Assembly (NCBI RefSeq): GCF_009388985.1
Contig: NZ_CP036422.1
Span: 882,501-946,500 of the forward strand
Direction: 5' to 3'
DNA: 64,000 nt
Source: Halioglobus maricola
GTDB lineage: Bacteria; Pseudomonadota; Gammaproteobacteria; Pseudomonadales; Halieaceae
Part shown: in pieces, positions 37,235 to 46,366 of the stretch
Layout: every line of letters begins with the position of its first letter
Numbering within the stretch: the stretch's first letter is position 1
Notes under the pieces: model-generated
Told to the model about the DNA's origin: nothing
Database searches by the model: none
The model's input: the letters and a program-made list of their open reading frames with translations, nothing else
Position numbers and translations under genes: made by a program

Positions 37235-39346
37235 TCACCCGGAATGGGTGAAATCTGGTAGTTCGAACTGTCTATCTGCCGACCTGATAGTGGATTCTCG
37301 ATGGGCGACGAGGATACGGGTGATAGGCAACTTGGAAATGTTTTCTGAAAGCTGTTGTTCGCAGGCGGAATCAAGGTGGCTGGTTGCCTCATCCATGAAC
37401 AGTATCTGCGGCTGCCGATACAGGGCCCGAGCGATACAGATGCGTTGCTTCTGCCCTCCGCTCAGACTGGCGCCCATTTCGCCCACCAGAGTGTTGTACT
37501 GCATCGGCATGCTGGCAATATCGTGGTGAACGCATGCGGCAGCTGCCGCGTCCACGACACGCTCCATGTCCGGCGTTGTATCGAAGAAGCTGATGTTGTC
37601 TGCGATGCTACCGCTCAGTAGCTGGTCATCCTGCATCACGCTGGCGATCGACGCTCGGTAACTGCTGCTGTGCTGTACATCGTGTTCGCCCCAGCGGATG
37701 CGCCCGTGGGTAGGTACGATCATGCCAGTGAGGCAATGCAAGAAAGTGGTTTTTCCGCAGCCGCTGGGTCCGGTGATTGCAACCGACTCTCCCGGCGCTA
37801 TATCCAGGCAAACGTTTTCAAACAGGGCGCTCGACATTCCAGCGTGGCAATACGACAGCGATTCGATTTGTAGGTGATTGGCGCCATTGTTCTGGATATC
37901 CAGAGGTGGAGATTGTAGCCGCCTGTTCTCGGCAGGCGTCAGTGCGATATCAGCAAGACGCTCCAGATGCATGTCGAGCATTTTCAGAGCTATCCATTGC
38001 TCGACCAGGTTCTCCGCGCCTTGAACGAAACGCTGCGAGTAGCTTAGAAAGGCGTATAGCATCCCCACCGACATCAAACTAGCCATAACTGAACCCGCTG
38101 CCATATAGATGAGCAACAACTGCCCGGCACCAAAGAGCCCGGTGTTGATGGCGCTCTGTATTATCTCGAGCTTTCTTACGCCGATCTCCGCACCGATGGT
38201 GCGGATAAGGCGGTGCTGCCAATGGCCGATGCGCTCCCCTTCGCGTTGGTGGAGTTTGATGGGAGCCATCGCACGTATGGATTCCATCAGGGAGCTCTGG
38301 GTGAGTGCATCTTCACGAATCGTCTCTTCTGTGCGCCTGCGCGTGACTGGAAAGAGTGCAAGCCTGGCAGCGATATAAGCGGCAGAAATAAGTAAGGTGA
38401 GTAAAGTCAGCTTTGGGCTGTACACAAACATTGCGGCTAGCGCGACGATGGAAAAGAGCCCGTCAACGAAGATTGCCACCAGCCCCTCTGACAAGAGCTG
38501 CCGGATTGCGGCGAGCGAGCCATAGCGAGACACAATGTCACCTAGATGGCGCGACTGAAAATAGCCAAGCGGAAGGCGGAGCAGATGATTGATCAGGTTG
38601 GTGGCCAGTTGGAGGTTCAGTCGGCTTGCCAGAGTGAGAATGAGCAGTTGTCGCAGGCTTCTGGTGGCGATCTCAAACAGCAATAGCAGTCCAAACCCCA
38701 TCGCTAAAATGGTCAAGAGGTCGGCGTCGCGTCGAGGGATGGCTTCGTCCACCACAAACTGAAGATAGAGTGGTGTGGCGAGTAGCACGAGCTGCAGCAT
38801 GAGTGATAGCCCCACAATGATCCCAATGCTCTGTCCAAGCCCTTGTATGCTGCTCCACAAGTCGTTGAGTGTCAGCTTGCTTCGCTCCTGCATGGGCTTG
38901 AAGTCACTGATCGGTGTGAGCTCGAGCGCGACTCCGCTCACTGCTTGCTCAAGTTCGTCCAGCGAGCATACGCGCTTACCTCGTGCGGGATCATGAATTG
39001 TCGCCGTGTTTCCTCGCGTGGCCTTTAGTATGACGAAGTGGTTCATATTCCAATGCAGCAGACAGGGTGTTTCCAGTTCCGCTATCACATCCAACTCGAA
39101 GCGCAGCGCTCGCGGTGAGAGTTGAAGTTCGCTGGCGATGTCCATTAGGACTTTTAGTGTCGCCCCCTGCAGTGACTGTGGAAACTTGCATCGCAAAGCG
39201 CGCAGATCAACATCGTGACCGTGGTATTGCGCAACCATGGCGAGGCAGGCGAGCCCACATTCTGCGGCTTCAGCCTGGTGGATAATCGGCAGGCTTCGCC
39301 GAGACATCGCTATGGTTGAAGGTTCGATGGCGGCAGAGACTGTCAT
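37235..39346 (-). CDS. Peptidase-containing ABC exporter (C39, PCAT)
   Basis: The 703-residue exporter has three parts. The N-terminal C39 cysteine peptidase has Gln24, catalytic Cys30 (QAEAAECGLACLAM), His103 (NMNHFVIL) and Asp119 (IHDPARG). A six-helix ABC membrane domain follows (about 155-440). The nucleotide-binding domain has Walker A GPSGCGKTT, signature LSGGQKQR, Walker B ILFMDEATSHLD and H-loop AHRE. It resembles CvaB/microcin-type exporters that cut double-glycine leaders while exporting the core. The ATG 39346 overlaps the adaptor stop (ATGA) and has a GGGGGAG site, so I prefer it to an upstream start. Confidence 0.94.
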   Translation of the reverse strand: MTVSAAIEPSTIAMSRRSLPIIHQAEAAECGLACLAMVAQYHGHDVDLRALRCKFPQSLQGATLKVLMDIASELQLSPRALRFELDVIAELETPCLLHWNMNHFVILKATRGNTATIHDPARGKRVCSLDELEQAVSGVALELTPISDFKPMQERSKLTLNDLWSSIQGLGQSIGIIVGLSLMLQLVLLATPLYLQFVVDEAIPRRDADLLTILAMGFGLLLLFEIATRSLRQLLILTLASRLNLQLATNLINHLLRLPLGYFQSRHLGDIVSRYGSLAAIRQLLSEGLVAIFVDGLFSIVALAAMFVYSPKLTLLTLLISAAYIAARLALFPVTRRRTEETIREDALTQSSLMESIRAMAPIKLHQREGERIGHWQHRLIRTIGAEIGVRKLEIIQSAINTGLFGAGQLLLIYMAAGSVMASLMSVGMLYAFLSYSQRFVQGAENLVEQWIALKMLDMHLERLADIALTPAENRRLQSPPLDIQNNGANHLQIESLSYCHAGMSSALFENVCLDIAPGESVAITGPSGCGKTTFLHCLTGMIVPTHGRIRWGEHDVQHSSSYRASIASVMQDDQLLSGSIADNISFFDTTPDMERVVDAAAAACVHHDIASMPMQYNTLVGEMGASLSGGQKQRICIARALYRQPQILFMDEATSHLDSACEQQLSENISKLPITRILVAHRESTIRSADRQFELPDFTHSG

Positions 39347-40590
39347 AGCAGTCTCCCCCTCATGGAGTATATGGGGCTGAGTAGCCACTGTAGTAGCGAG
39401 CGTTCCCCAAGGATAATAATTGCGTCGAAAGTCATGCCTGGTAGAAGATTTTGCTCATCGCCAGCGGCGCGCAAGCGTTGGTCGCCCAAACTGGCGGTGA
39501 CTTGGTATACAGGTTCAGCGATGGGCAGTGGATTGTTGTCCACTTTCCTGGGGAGTATTGCCTGCCCGGTGAGCTGAACGATTTCACCTGTGTAGCTGCC
39601 AAATTGTTGGTATGGAAATGCGTGATACTGAATCGATACTCTCTGCCCGGGTTGGATAAATCCGACCGAGCGAACGGGCACAAGTAGCCGCGCCTCCAGG
39701 GCTCCTGCACTGGCGATATCCATCAGCGGTCCGTTGACCTGTGATACTTTCAGCCCCTGCCTTGCTTGTAAGTTATGCACGGTGCCGCTGCGGGCGGCCT
39801 TGATGGTGAACTGACCGTTGCCCTTTATCCTGTATATATTCTGGAATAATTCGCTGAGCTCGACCGCTATTGACGCTGTCTCTTCATCGGCCCGCACCGG
39901 TAAGAGTGATAGCTCGCTTTGGAGGCGGTTGATCCTTGATGTCAGTGCTTGTTCACGCTGGCGCAGGGCAGCATGCGCGCGGGTACTTGCGAGGTAACGC
40001 AGGGTGGTTTCATCTGCACTGTAGCGTGGTAGGTGGCCCTTGCTGGCCAGTTTCAGCGCCTCTTCTTTTTGCGTTGTCAGTAGTGAGCTTTCGCTCCTGG
40101 CTGCCTTGATCTGATCGTCAAGAAAACGCAGTTCCTGCTTGGCCTGGAGCAGCGTCTGCTCAGTTTGTTGTTCGAGCTGCTGGTTGCGCTGTGCCACGCT
40201 GTTGCGACGGTTGATGAGGGCGTCGTGTTGGAGGCGGTATTGCTCCAATAGTTTGTCTTCGAGTTTGACTCCGGATGCGAGGACCTGGCTGCGCTGCAAC
40301 ACCAGCAGTGTTTGCCCTTCGATGACGGTTTCACCTTCAACAACAAGGACTTGCGCGATTGAGGCATCGGCAGGGGCCGTTACTTCTATTGAGCCATCAA
40401 CTGGCTGCAGCCAGCCCTGAACACTTTCCCGCTTGGCATAGCTGCCCTTGGCGAGCCATAGAAGCGATGTAGCGAACCACAGCAGCAGGAATATGGCGCA
40501 AACCCGATGCGAAATCCGAGGTTTGAGCATAACCTCGCCATAGAGGCGATAGCGCTGCGCGTTCAACGCCTGTTGCCGAAAGAGTTGCAT
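39343..40590 (-). CDS. HlyD/CvaA-family periplasmic adaptor
   Basis: This 415-residue membrane fusion protein has a cytoplasmic N-terminus, one membrane helix (about 29-48), a biotinyl/lipoyl-type half (VEGETVIEGQTLLVL), a long coiled coil (about 105-245) and a beta-barrel region (PGQRVSIQYHAFPYQQFGSYTGEIVQL). It matches CvaA/HlyD-type adaptors of type I secretion that couple a PCAT to an outer membrane TolC, which is not encoded in this window. It is the first gene of the island's minus-strand unit and overlaps the exporter by 4 bp. Confidence 0.92.
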   Translation of the reverse strand: MQLFRQQALNAQRYRLYGEVMLKPRISHRVCAIFLLLWFATSLLWLAKGSYAKRESVQGWLQPVDGSIEVTAPADASIAQVLVVEGETVIEGQTLLVLQRSQVLASGVKLEDKLLEQYRLQHDALINRRNSVAQRNQQLEQQTEQTLLQAKQELRFLDDQIKAARSESSLLTTQKEEALKLASKGHLPRYSADETTLRYLASTRAHAALRQREQALTSRINRLQSELSLLPVRADEETASIAVELSELFQNIYRIKGNGQFTIKAARSGTVHNLQARQGLKVSQVNGPLMDIASAGALEARLLVPVRSVGFIQPGQRVSIQYHAFPYQQFGSYTGEIVQLTGQAILPRKVDNNPLPIAEPVYQVTASLGDQRLRAAGDEQNLLPGMTFDAIIILGERSLLQWLLSPIYSMRGRLL

Positions 40591-40631
40591 CCCTGAACAC
40601 GTCCTTGTGTTTTGGTGATAGCGTTGTCTTT

Positions 40632-40660
40632 ACCTTAGGACTTGCTCCATAAGAGGACAA
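40632..40660 (-). promoter_or_regulatory. Possible promoter of the peptide-export unit
   Basis: On the minus strand TTGTCC (40660-40655) and TAAGGT (40637-40632) are 17 bp apart, about 42 bp before the adaptor start. The -35 is fair and the -10 poor, so this is a weak prediction; the region 40591-40755 must contain promoters for both divergent units. Confidence 0.25.
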
Positions 40661-40755
40661 GCTTACCGGTAAATCAGATGCAGCCAGGCCCTGCAGAATG
40701 CGCTGGCCAGAGCTATAGTATGTGCCTTAAAGCGATTGTCTGGAGGTGCGGCGCT

Positions 40756-40935
40756 ATGCCGAGAACAACAGGACAGAAATTTGCCATCGCTCTGCCGATG
40801 TTGCTGGCAGTGTGTTCCGCATGGCTAGTTCTGGAGGAGTGGTTGGGGGAAGGCTCCATCAATGTCTTCTATGCGATCATGCTTGTGTTCGCGCTTGTGA
40901 TGATGGCGCAGCGCATTGGAGAAACCGGGGAATAG
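40756..40935 (+). CDS. Small two-helix membrane protein
   Basis: This 59-residue protein has two hydrophobic segments (about 8-24 and 33-52) and a CTGGAGGTG ribosome site 7 nt before the ATG. A longer in-frame start at 40642 gives a less plausible N-terminus. It is divergent from the adaptor gene and converges with the queuosine-precursor transporter. Family and function not recognised. Confidence 0.55.
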   Translation: MPRTTGQKFAIALPMLLAVCSAWLVLEEWLGEGSINVFYAIMLVFALVMMAQRIGETGE

Positions 40936-40939
40936 GCGT

Positions 40940-41707
40940 TCAGTCGTGCGTCGCCGTCTCGCCCGGCTCGAGTTTCAGATATCTCCGCAGGTAGTGCACT
41001 CCGAGATAGAAGGGCCCTGTATCCAATAGCGCCACGGTAGCCTTGAAGATGTAATTGCTCGCAACCAGCACCATCATCATTTTGAACGTCAGCTCATCCC
41101 GCATGAACGCCGCACCAAAGGTCACAGTGATTACCATGACTGAATCCACCATCTGGCTCATCAGCGTGGAGAAGTTATTGCGCACCCACAGGTACTTGCC
41201 CTTGGTTACACGCTTCCAGAAGTGGAAGAGCTGCACGTCGCAGTACTGGGCTGCGATATAAGCGAGCATCGAAGCGAAAACGGCGCCTGAGGTGGTCGCG
41301 TAAATCAGCTGGTACAGACCAACAGTCTGTTCGACGGTTTCGCCGTTGGGCAGGTGTACTGGGGCCGCCAACTGCAGGATTTGCCAGGGTGGCATGGATT
41401 CCGCCGGTACCGATGGCAGCGCGTTGCCCAGCAGCAGCACACCGAGAATCATAAAGTTCAGGCCCAGGCCCACGGTCACGAGGAAGTTTGCCCGCTTGCG
41501 GCCGTAGAGTTCGCAGATGAGGTCGGTGCAGAGGAAGGTGAGCGGGTAAGGCAGTACGCCCACGGCAAGAGCCATCGGGCCCAGCTGTACGAAGCGTGTG
41601 ATACCAATAATGTTCAGCAGCGTCATGGCGCACAGGAAGGTGCCCGCCAATACGAGGAAAACGCGTTCACGGCGCTCGTGTAGCTGGCCTGGGCTCACCT
41701 CACTCAT
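40940..41707 (-). CDS. Queuosine precursor transporter (YhhQ/QueP family)
   Basis: This 255-residue membrane protein with about six helices belongs to the VUT/YhhQ family. LPYPLTFLCTDLICELYGRKRAN and FHFWKRVTKGKYLWVRNN-type segments (key run FWKRVTKGKYLWVRNN) are characteristic. YhhQ imports 7-cyano- or 7-aminomethyl-7-deazaguanine for tRNA queuosine. Its ATG overlaps the SDR stop by one base. Confidence 0.88.
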   Translation of the reverse strand: MSEVSPGQLHERRERVFLVLAGTFLCAMTLLNIIGITRFVQLGPMALAVGVLPYPLTFLCTDLICELYGRKRANFLVTVGLGLNFMILGVLLLGNALPSVPAESMPPWQILQLAAPVHLPNGETVEQTVGLYQLIYATTSGAVFASMLAYIAAQYCDVQLFHFWKRVTKGKYLWVRNNFSTLMSQMVDSVMVITVTFGAAFMRDELTFKMMMVLVASNYIFKATVALLDTGPFYLGVHYLRRYLKLEPGETATHD

Positions 41708-42408
41708 CAGGATTCCTTCTGGCCTAGATTGGCGTGCAGCACGGCGCCGTTGATCACGGGGTTGTCGTGGGCCCAGCGCAGCAGTTCAGCGATTTCTACC
41801 GGGTCGATCAGGCGGCCGAAGCTGTTCAGGGCGCCGATGGCCTTTTCGGTTTCGGGGTCAGTGCCTATGTGGGTGCGCAACATCTCGGTGTCGGTGAACC
41901 CCGGGCAGATCAGTGCGGTGTGGATTCCCTTGCCCATGAGGTCCTGGCAAGTGGCCCGCATCATACCCAGTTGGGCGTGTTTGCTGATGACATAACTAAA
42001 CGAGCCCGATACGGCTTTCTCGGAAAGCGTGGACCCCACGTAGAGCAGGCTTGAGCCTTCGGGCATGAGCGGCAGCAGGGCCTGGTTGAGGCTGTTGATA
42101 GCGACCACATTGGTGTCGAGCACCGCCGCGAGGCTGTCGCTGGCACAATCGTCGGCCATGTCCTTGCGCATCTGGCTGGCATTGTGGATCAGGGTGACGC
42201 GTTCGGCCCCCGTCAGGGCGGCCTGCAGTTCGGTGCAGGCAGCTCTTATGGATGCGCTGTCGGCAAGGTCACAGCTGAGATTGTGCACGCCATCCAGGGG
42301 GCAGGCACGACGAGATAGGTTGTACACCGCGTAACCCTGTTCCAGGAAAAGGCGCGCTGCCTCCCTGCCAATACCCACACTGGCACCAGTGATTATTGCT
42401 GCCTTCAT
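41707..42408 (-). CDS. Short-chain dehydrogenase/reductase
   Basis: A 233-residue classical SDR: NADP-type start ITGASVGIGREAARLF, NRSRR-like NLSRRACP that suggests NADPH use, and the catalytic Ser-Tyr-Lys in VGSTLSEKA and SYVISK. LICPGFTDTEM follows. The pattern resembles sepiapterin-reductase-like SDRs, and a PTPS-fold gene is divergent from it, so a pterin role is conceivable but unproven. It is cotranscribed with the queuosine-precursor transporter. Confidence 0.85.
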   Translation of the reverse strand: MKAAIITGASVGIGREAARLFLEQGYAVYNLSRRACPLDGVHNLSCDLADSASIRAACTELQAALTGAERVTLIHNASQMRKDMADDCASDSLAAVLDTNVVAINSLNQALLPLMPEGSSLLYVGSTLSEKAVSGSFSYVISKHAQLGMMRATCQDLMGKGIHTALICPGFTDTEMLRTHIGTDPETEKAIGALNSFGRLIDPVEIAELLRWAHDNPVINGAVLHANLGQKES

Positions 42409-42511
42409 AAATCCGCCGTTAAGTTAATTGCGTAAAAGAGTCGATGATTTTATGCGCACCGTCAAGATGCCGCCGGTTGCGCTCTACATACGCACGCACC
42501 ACAATGGACGG

Positions 42512-42991
42512 ATGACCAGAATTACAACACTGCATATCGACAAAGAGAGCCATAAGTTTTCCGCGGCGCACTACACCATTTTTTCCGCCACCGAGCGCGA
42601 ACGGCTGCACGGGCACAACTACTCCGTGTCGGCCCGGATAGTCGCGCCCATGGGGGACAATGGGTTTGCCGCCGACTACAACGTGTATAAGCGCCGCATT
42701 GCGAAAGTGTGCGAGGCGCTCGACGAATACATGGTGTTGGCTGGGGATTCGCTGTATCAGGAGATCTCGGAAGAGGGCGACAATTATCGGGTGCGATTCA
42801 ACGGGGAGGAAATGCGATTCCTGAAGTCCGACACCCTGGTGCTGCCCCTGCGCAATGCCACGGTGGAAGAGTTTTCCCATTACCTGTTGCAGCAGCTACT
42901 TGCCGAGTGTGAAGGAGATAGCCTGGCGGAGTTGGAGGTGTGGGTTGCCTCCGGGCCCGGGCAAAAGGCGAGCGCTCTCTGGCGCGGCTAG
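42512..42991 (+). CDS. 6-pyruvoyl-tetrahydropterin synthase/QueD-fold protein, catalytic residues altered
   Basis: The fold is recognisable from KFSAAHYTIF and ERERLHGHNYSV, which keep the three zinc-binding histidines (AAH and HGH). However, the catalytic Cys expected four residues before the HGH motif is Arg, and the LDHHxLN-type Asp-His is LDEYMVLAG. An insertion of about 35 residues (about 80-115) separates the halves. So it is a divergent paralogue with probably a different reaction. The frame is open to 42428; ATG 42512 (159 residues) is chosen by domain boundary, with no good ribosome site, so the start is uncertain. Confidence 0.72.
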   Translation: MTRITTLHIDKESHKFSAAHYTIFSATERERLHGHNYSVSARIVAPMGDNGFAADYNVYKRRIAKVCEALDEYMVLAGDSLYQEISEEGDNYRVRFNGEEMRFLKSDTLVLPLRNATVEEFSHYLLQQLLAECEGDSLAELEVWVASGPGQKASALWRG

Positions 42992-43114
42992 GGCTTCGGC
43001 CATGTGTTTGGTAGCGCTCACACAACCCACAGTGCTGTGCTAATCTGTCTGTGAATACGGAACACCTGTAGCGCCCGCAAGGCGACAATAAGCAATAACA
43101 ACGGAGTGGTGAGT

Positions 43115-43807
43115 ATGAGCATGAGCAAAAAACTGGGCGCCGAGTTTATCGGCACCTTCTGGTTGGTTCTCGGCGGTTGCGGTAGCGCTGTTCTGGCGGC
43201 GGGTGCGCCCGAGGTCGGTATTGGCTGGCTCGGCGTGTCGCTGGCCTTCGGTCTAACCGTGCTAACCATGGCCTTCGCGATTGGCCATATTTCAGGCTGT
43301 CATTTGAATCCTGCGGTGTCTGTTGGCCTGCTGGTTGGCGGTCGCTTCCCTGCGAATGAACTGGTGCCTTATATCATCGCCCAGGTCCTCGGCGGCCTGG
43401 TGGCTGGCGGAGTGCTGTATGTGATAGCCAGTGGTACCGCCGGTTTTGAAACGGCCGGTTTCGCGTCCAACGGTTACGGCGAGCACTCCCCAGGGGGCTA
43501 CAGCCTGACTGCGGCTCTGGTGTGTGAGGTCGTGATGACCTTTATGTTCCTGATTATTATCCTCGGGGCGACAGACAAGCGTGCTCCCGCCGGGCTGGCC
43601 CCCATTGCGATTGGCCTGGGCCTGACGCTCATCCACCTTATCAGCATTCCCGTGACTAACACCTCGGTCAACCCCGCCCGTTCCACGGGCGTAGCCCTGT
43701 ATGAGGGTGGCTGGGCGATCAGTCAGCTGTGGTTGTTCTGGATAGCGCCCATCGTAGGCGCAGCGCTTGCAGGCATCGCCTACAAGTGGCTGGGCAGCGA
43801 GGACTGA
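43115..43807 (+). CDS. aqpZ: Aquaporin Z
   Basis: This 230-residue water channel has six helices and both NPA motifs, HLNPAVSVG and SVNPARSTG. The selectivity filter Arg follows the second NPA, and the His of helix 5 ([13 protein letters not shown]) marks the water-selective subtype. Start ATG 43115 lies 9 nt after ACGGAG; GTG codons just upstream are alternatives. Confidence 0.95.
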   Translation: MSMSKKLGAEFIGTFWLVLGGCGSAVLAAGAPEVGIGWLGVSLAFGLTVLTMAFAIGHISGCHLNPAVSVGLLVGGRFPANELVPYIIAQVLGGLVAGGVLYVIASGTAGFETAGFASNGYGEHSPGGYSLTAALVCEVVMTFMFLIIILGATDKRAPAGLAPIAIGLGLTLIHLISIPVTNTSVNPARSTGVALYEGGWAISQLWLFWIAPIVGAALAGIAYKWLGSED

Positions 43808-43820
43808 GGGCGCTTCACGT

Positions 43821-44252
43821 TTGAGTGGCGTTACTGAAACACGGCTAAAGGTCTATCAGGCGACAGCACTGTTCAGCGTGCTGTTTGCCCTGGTGGGTTT
43901 TTCGTATAACGTCTGGCGGCTGGAGGTCACTGAGCACAACAGCAATGTGCGCGAGGCATCCTTTGAGCTGCTGTTACAGTTGGCTGAGTTGGAGCAAGTG
44001 GTTTATGCCGCTCACTACGATCGTGATCTGGAGCGGGGCAGCCCCCGCGATGGTTGGGTCAAGGTAGGGTTGATCAACGATCTGAGTGGCACCTGTGGCG
44101 AGGCCGTAGTGGCCTCTGCTGCAGTGCTTAAGGCAGTCTGGAGCTCAAACTGGGCCCAGATGGCGGAGCAGAGCTCCGCTACCGACGCGGTGGTTACCGC
44201 GATAGACGATACTCGCGCCGAGGTGCGGGCGGTGTTATCCACCCTTAACTAG
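43821..44252 (+). CDS. Hypothetical protein with N-terminal membrane anchor
   Basis: A 143-residue protein starting at TTG, 10 nt after a GAGGG site. A single membrane helix (about 14-31, FSVLFALVGFSYNVWRL-like) is followed by a soluble helical domain of about 110 residues. It lies 13 bp after aqpZ and converges with oligopeptidase A. Function not recognised. Confidence 0.65.
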   Translation: MSGVTETRLKVYQATALFSVLFALVGFSYNVWRLEVTEHNSNVREASFELLLQLAELEQVVYAAHYDRDLERGSPRDGWVKVGLINDLSGTCGEAVVASAAVLKAVWSSNWAQMAEQSSATDAVVTAIDDTRAEVRAVLSTLN

Positions 44253-46286
44253 TCAGGCTGCGATACCACTGTGTCGCAATAGTGGCTCGATGCTGGGCTC
44301 GCGGCCGCGGAAAGCGACAAAAGCCTCCATCGGTTCTTTCGAGCCGCCTACCTCCAGGACTTCGTGCATGAATGACCGGCCCGTTTCCGGGTTAAAAATA
44401 CCCTCATCTTCGAAGCGCGAAAACGCATCCGCTGAAAGCACTTCTGCCCATTTGTAGCTGTAGTAACCCGCCGCGTAGCCACCGGCAAAGATGTGGGAAA
44501 AACTGTTCTGGAATCGATTGAAGGCGGGAATTGGCACGACGGCCACCTCACTGCGCACATCTTCCAGTAGTTGCTGAACCGTGCTTGCATCGCCGCCATC
44601 CCAGTTGATATGCAATTGGAAATCGAACAGGGAAAATTCCAGCTGGCGCACCATGAACATGCCGCTTTGGAAGTTCTTCGCCGCCAGCATTTTGTCCAAC
44701 AGGGCCTGGGGCAGGGGTTCGCCGGTTTCGTGATGGCCGGAGATGAATGCCAGCGCCTCGGGTTCCCAGCACCAGTTCTCAAGGAACTGTGAAGGCAGTT
44801 CAACCGCATCCCAGGGCACACCGTGGACGCCGGCCACCGCCGCGACCGTTTGTTGAGTCAGCATGTGGTGCAGGCCGTGGCCGCACTCATGGAACAGCGT
44901 GGTCAGTTCATTGTGGGTGAGCAGGGCGGGCTCGTCGCCCACGGGTGGTGTGAAGTTACACACCAGAAAGGCCACCGGTAACTGCACTTCCCCTTGCAGC
45001 AGGCGGCGCGCGCTGGCGCCGTCCATCCAGGCTCCTCCACGCTTGTGGGCGCGGGCGTAGAGATCGAGGTAGAAGTGAGCAATAACCTCGTCATCTCGCA
45101 CTAGCGCGTACAGTTTAACGTCGGGATGGTAAGTATCGAAGTCGGTCACCTCGCGCACCGTCACGCCATACAGGCGACGGATTACCTCGAACAGGCCGGG
45201 AAGCACCTTGTTCACGGGCAGGTAGGGGCGGATATCTTCCTGGGACACCTCGTAGCGCGCCTGCTTCAGCTTTTCGCTGTAATAGCTCACGTCCCACGCC
45301 TGCAGTTCTGCCACGCCATGGGACTCCCTGGCGAAGGCTGCGAGTTCCTCGAATTCGGTGTGTGCCTGGGCCCTGGACTTGGCGGCGAGCTCGCGCAAGA
45401 ACTCAACCACCTGGGGTGGGGTATCTGCCATCTTGGTGGCCAGAGAGAGCTCGGCGTAGTTGTCGAAGTCCAGCAATTGGGCCAGCTCTCGACGCAGGTT
45501 GAGTGTCTCCACCATGGTCTCGGCATTGTCGAACTCGCCGGCATGCGGGCCGAGCTCCGAAGCGCGGGTGGCATTGGCCTCATAGACCTCACGTCGCAGA
45601 TCGGCATTGTCGCAGTAGGTGAGTACCGGGAAGTAAGAGGGGAACTCCAGGGTCAGAAGGTAGCCCTCGACACCTTGCTGCTGAGCGGCCTGTTTGGCCA
45701 GAGCCAGAGTGCTGTCCGGCAGGCCGGCGAGTTGCTCTTCAGACACCTGCTTGGTCCAGGCGTTGGTCGCGTCCAGTACATTCTCGCCGAATTTTGCGCC
45801 CAGGTCCGAGAGCCTTGCCTTGATCTCGCCGTAGCGCTTTTTCTTTTCGTCGTGCAGGGCCACGCCTGCCAGGCGGAAGTCGCGCAGAGAATGCTCCAGT
45901 GCTTTCTTCTGGCCTGCGCTTAGAGCGGCGTAGTCATCGCTGTCGGCGATCTGCTGATAGGCCTGATACATGGCCTCGTGCTGGCCCGTCCAGGTGCCGT
46001 ATTCCGATAGAAGTGGCAGGCAACTGTTGTAGGCGTCGCGCAATTCGTCGGAATTGCACACATGGTTTAGATGGGCCACTGGCGACCAGGCGGCCGAGAG
46101 CTCGCTGTCCAGGGCCTCAATAGCTGCGGGCAGGCTGGCGTAGTTGAACTCACTGCTCTCTTGCAGGAGCGCGTCGATGGCGCTCTTGTTGCGCTCGATC
46201 AGGCTTTCGATGGCGGGCTTGATGTGATCCACCTCAATAGTGGAGAACGGGGGAAGAGAGTGGCTTTGCAGAAGGGGATTGGTCAT
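44253..46286 (-). CDS. prlC: Oligopeptidase A
   Basis: This M3-family zinc metallopeptidase has 677 residues, close to E. coli PrlC (680). The zinc motif HECGHGLHHML (HExxH) is at about residue 465. The enzyme degrades short peptides, including signal-peptide fragments released in the cytoplasm. ATG 46286 begins MTNPLLQSHSLPPF, matching family N-termini; a longer frame was rejected. Confidence 0.96.
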   Translation of the reverse strand: MTNPLLQSHSLPPFSTIEVDHIKPAIESLIERNKSAIDALLQESSEFNYASLPAAIEALDSELSAAWSPVAHLNHVCNSDELRDAYNSCLPLLSEYGTWTGQHEAMYQAYQQIADSDDYAALSAGQKKALEHSLRDFRLAGVALHDEKKKRYGEIKARLSDLGAKFGENVLDATNAWTKQVSEEQLAGLPDSTLALAKQAAQQQGVEGYLLTLEFPSYFPVLTYCDNADLRREVYEANATRASELGPHAGEFDNAETMVETLNLRRELAQLLDFDNYAELSLATKMADTPPQVVEFLRELAAKSRAQAHTEFEELAAFARESHGVAELQAWDVSYYSEKLKQARYEVSQEDIRPYLPVNKVLPGLFEVIRRLYGVTVREVTDFDTYHPDVKLYALVRDDEVIAHFYLDLYARAHKRGGAWMDGASARRLLQGEVQLPVAFLVCNFTPPVGDEPALLTHNELTTLFHECGHGLHHMLTQQTVAAVAGVHGVPWDAVELPSQFLENWCWEPEALAFISGHHETGEPLPQALLDKMLAAKNFQSGMFMVRQLEFSLFDFQLHINWDGGDASTVQQLLEDVRSEVAVVPIPAFNRFQNSFSHIFAGGYAAGYYSYKWAEVLSADAFSRFEDEGIFNPETGRSFMHEVLEVGGSKEPMEAFVAFRGREPSIEPLLRHSGIAA

Positions 46287-46366
46287 TGCAGGGGTGTCCG
46301 GCTGAATGAATTGCGTCTTATAGAACTCTGGGGGCAAGTAGAGCCTTTTACAAGTTCCGGGCGTTG

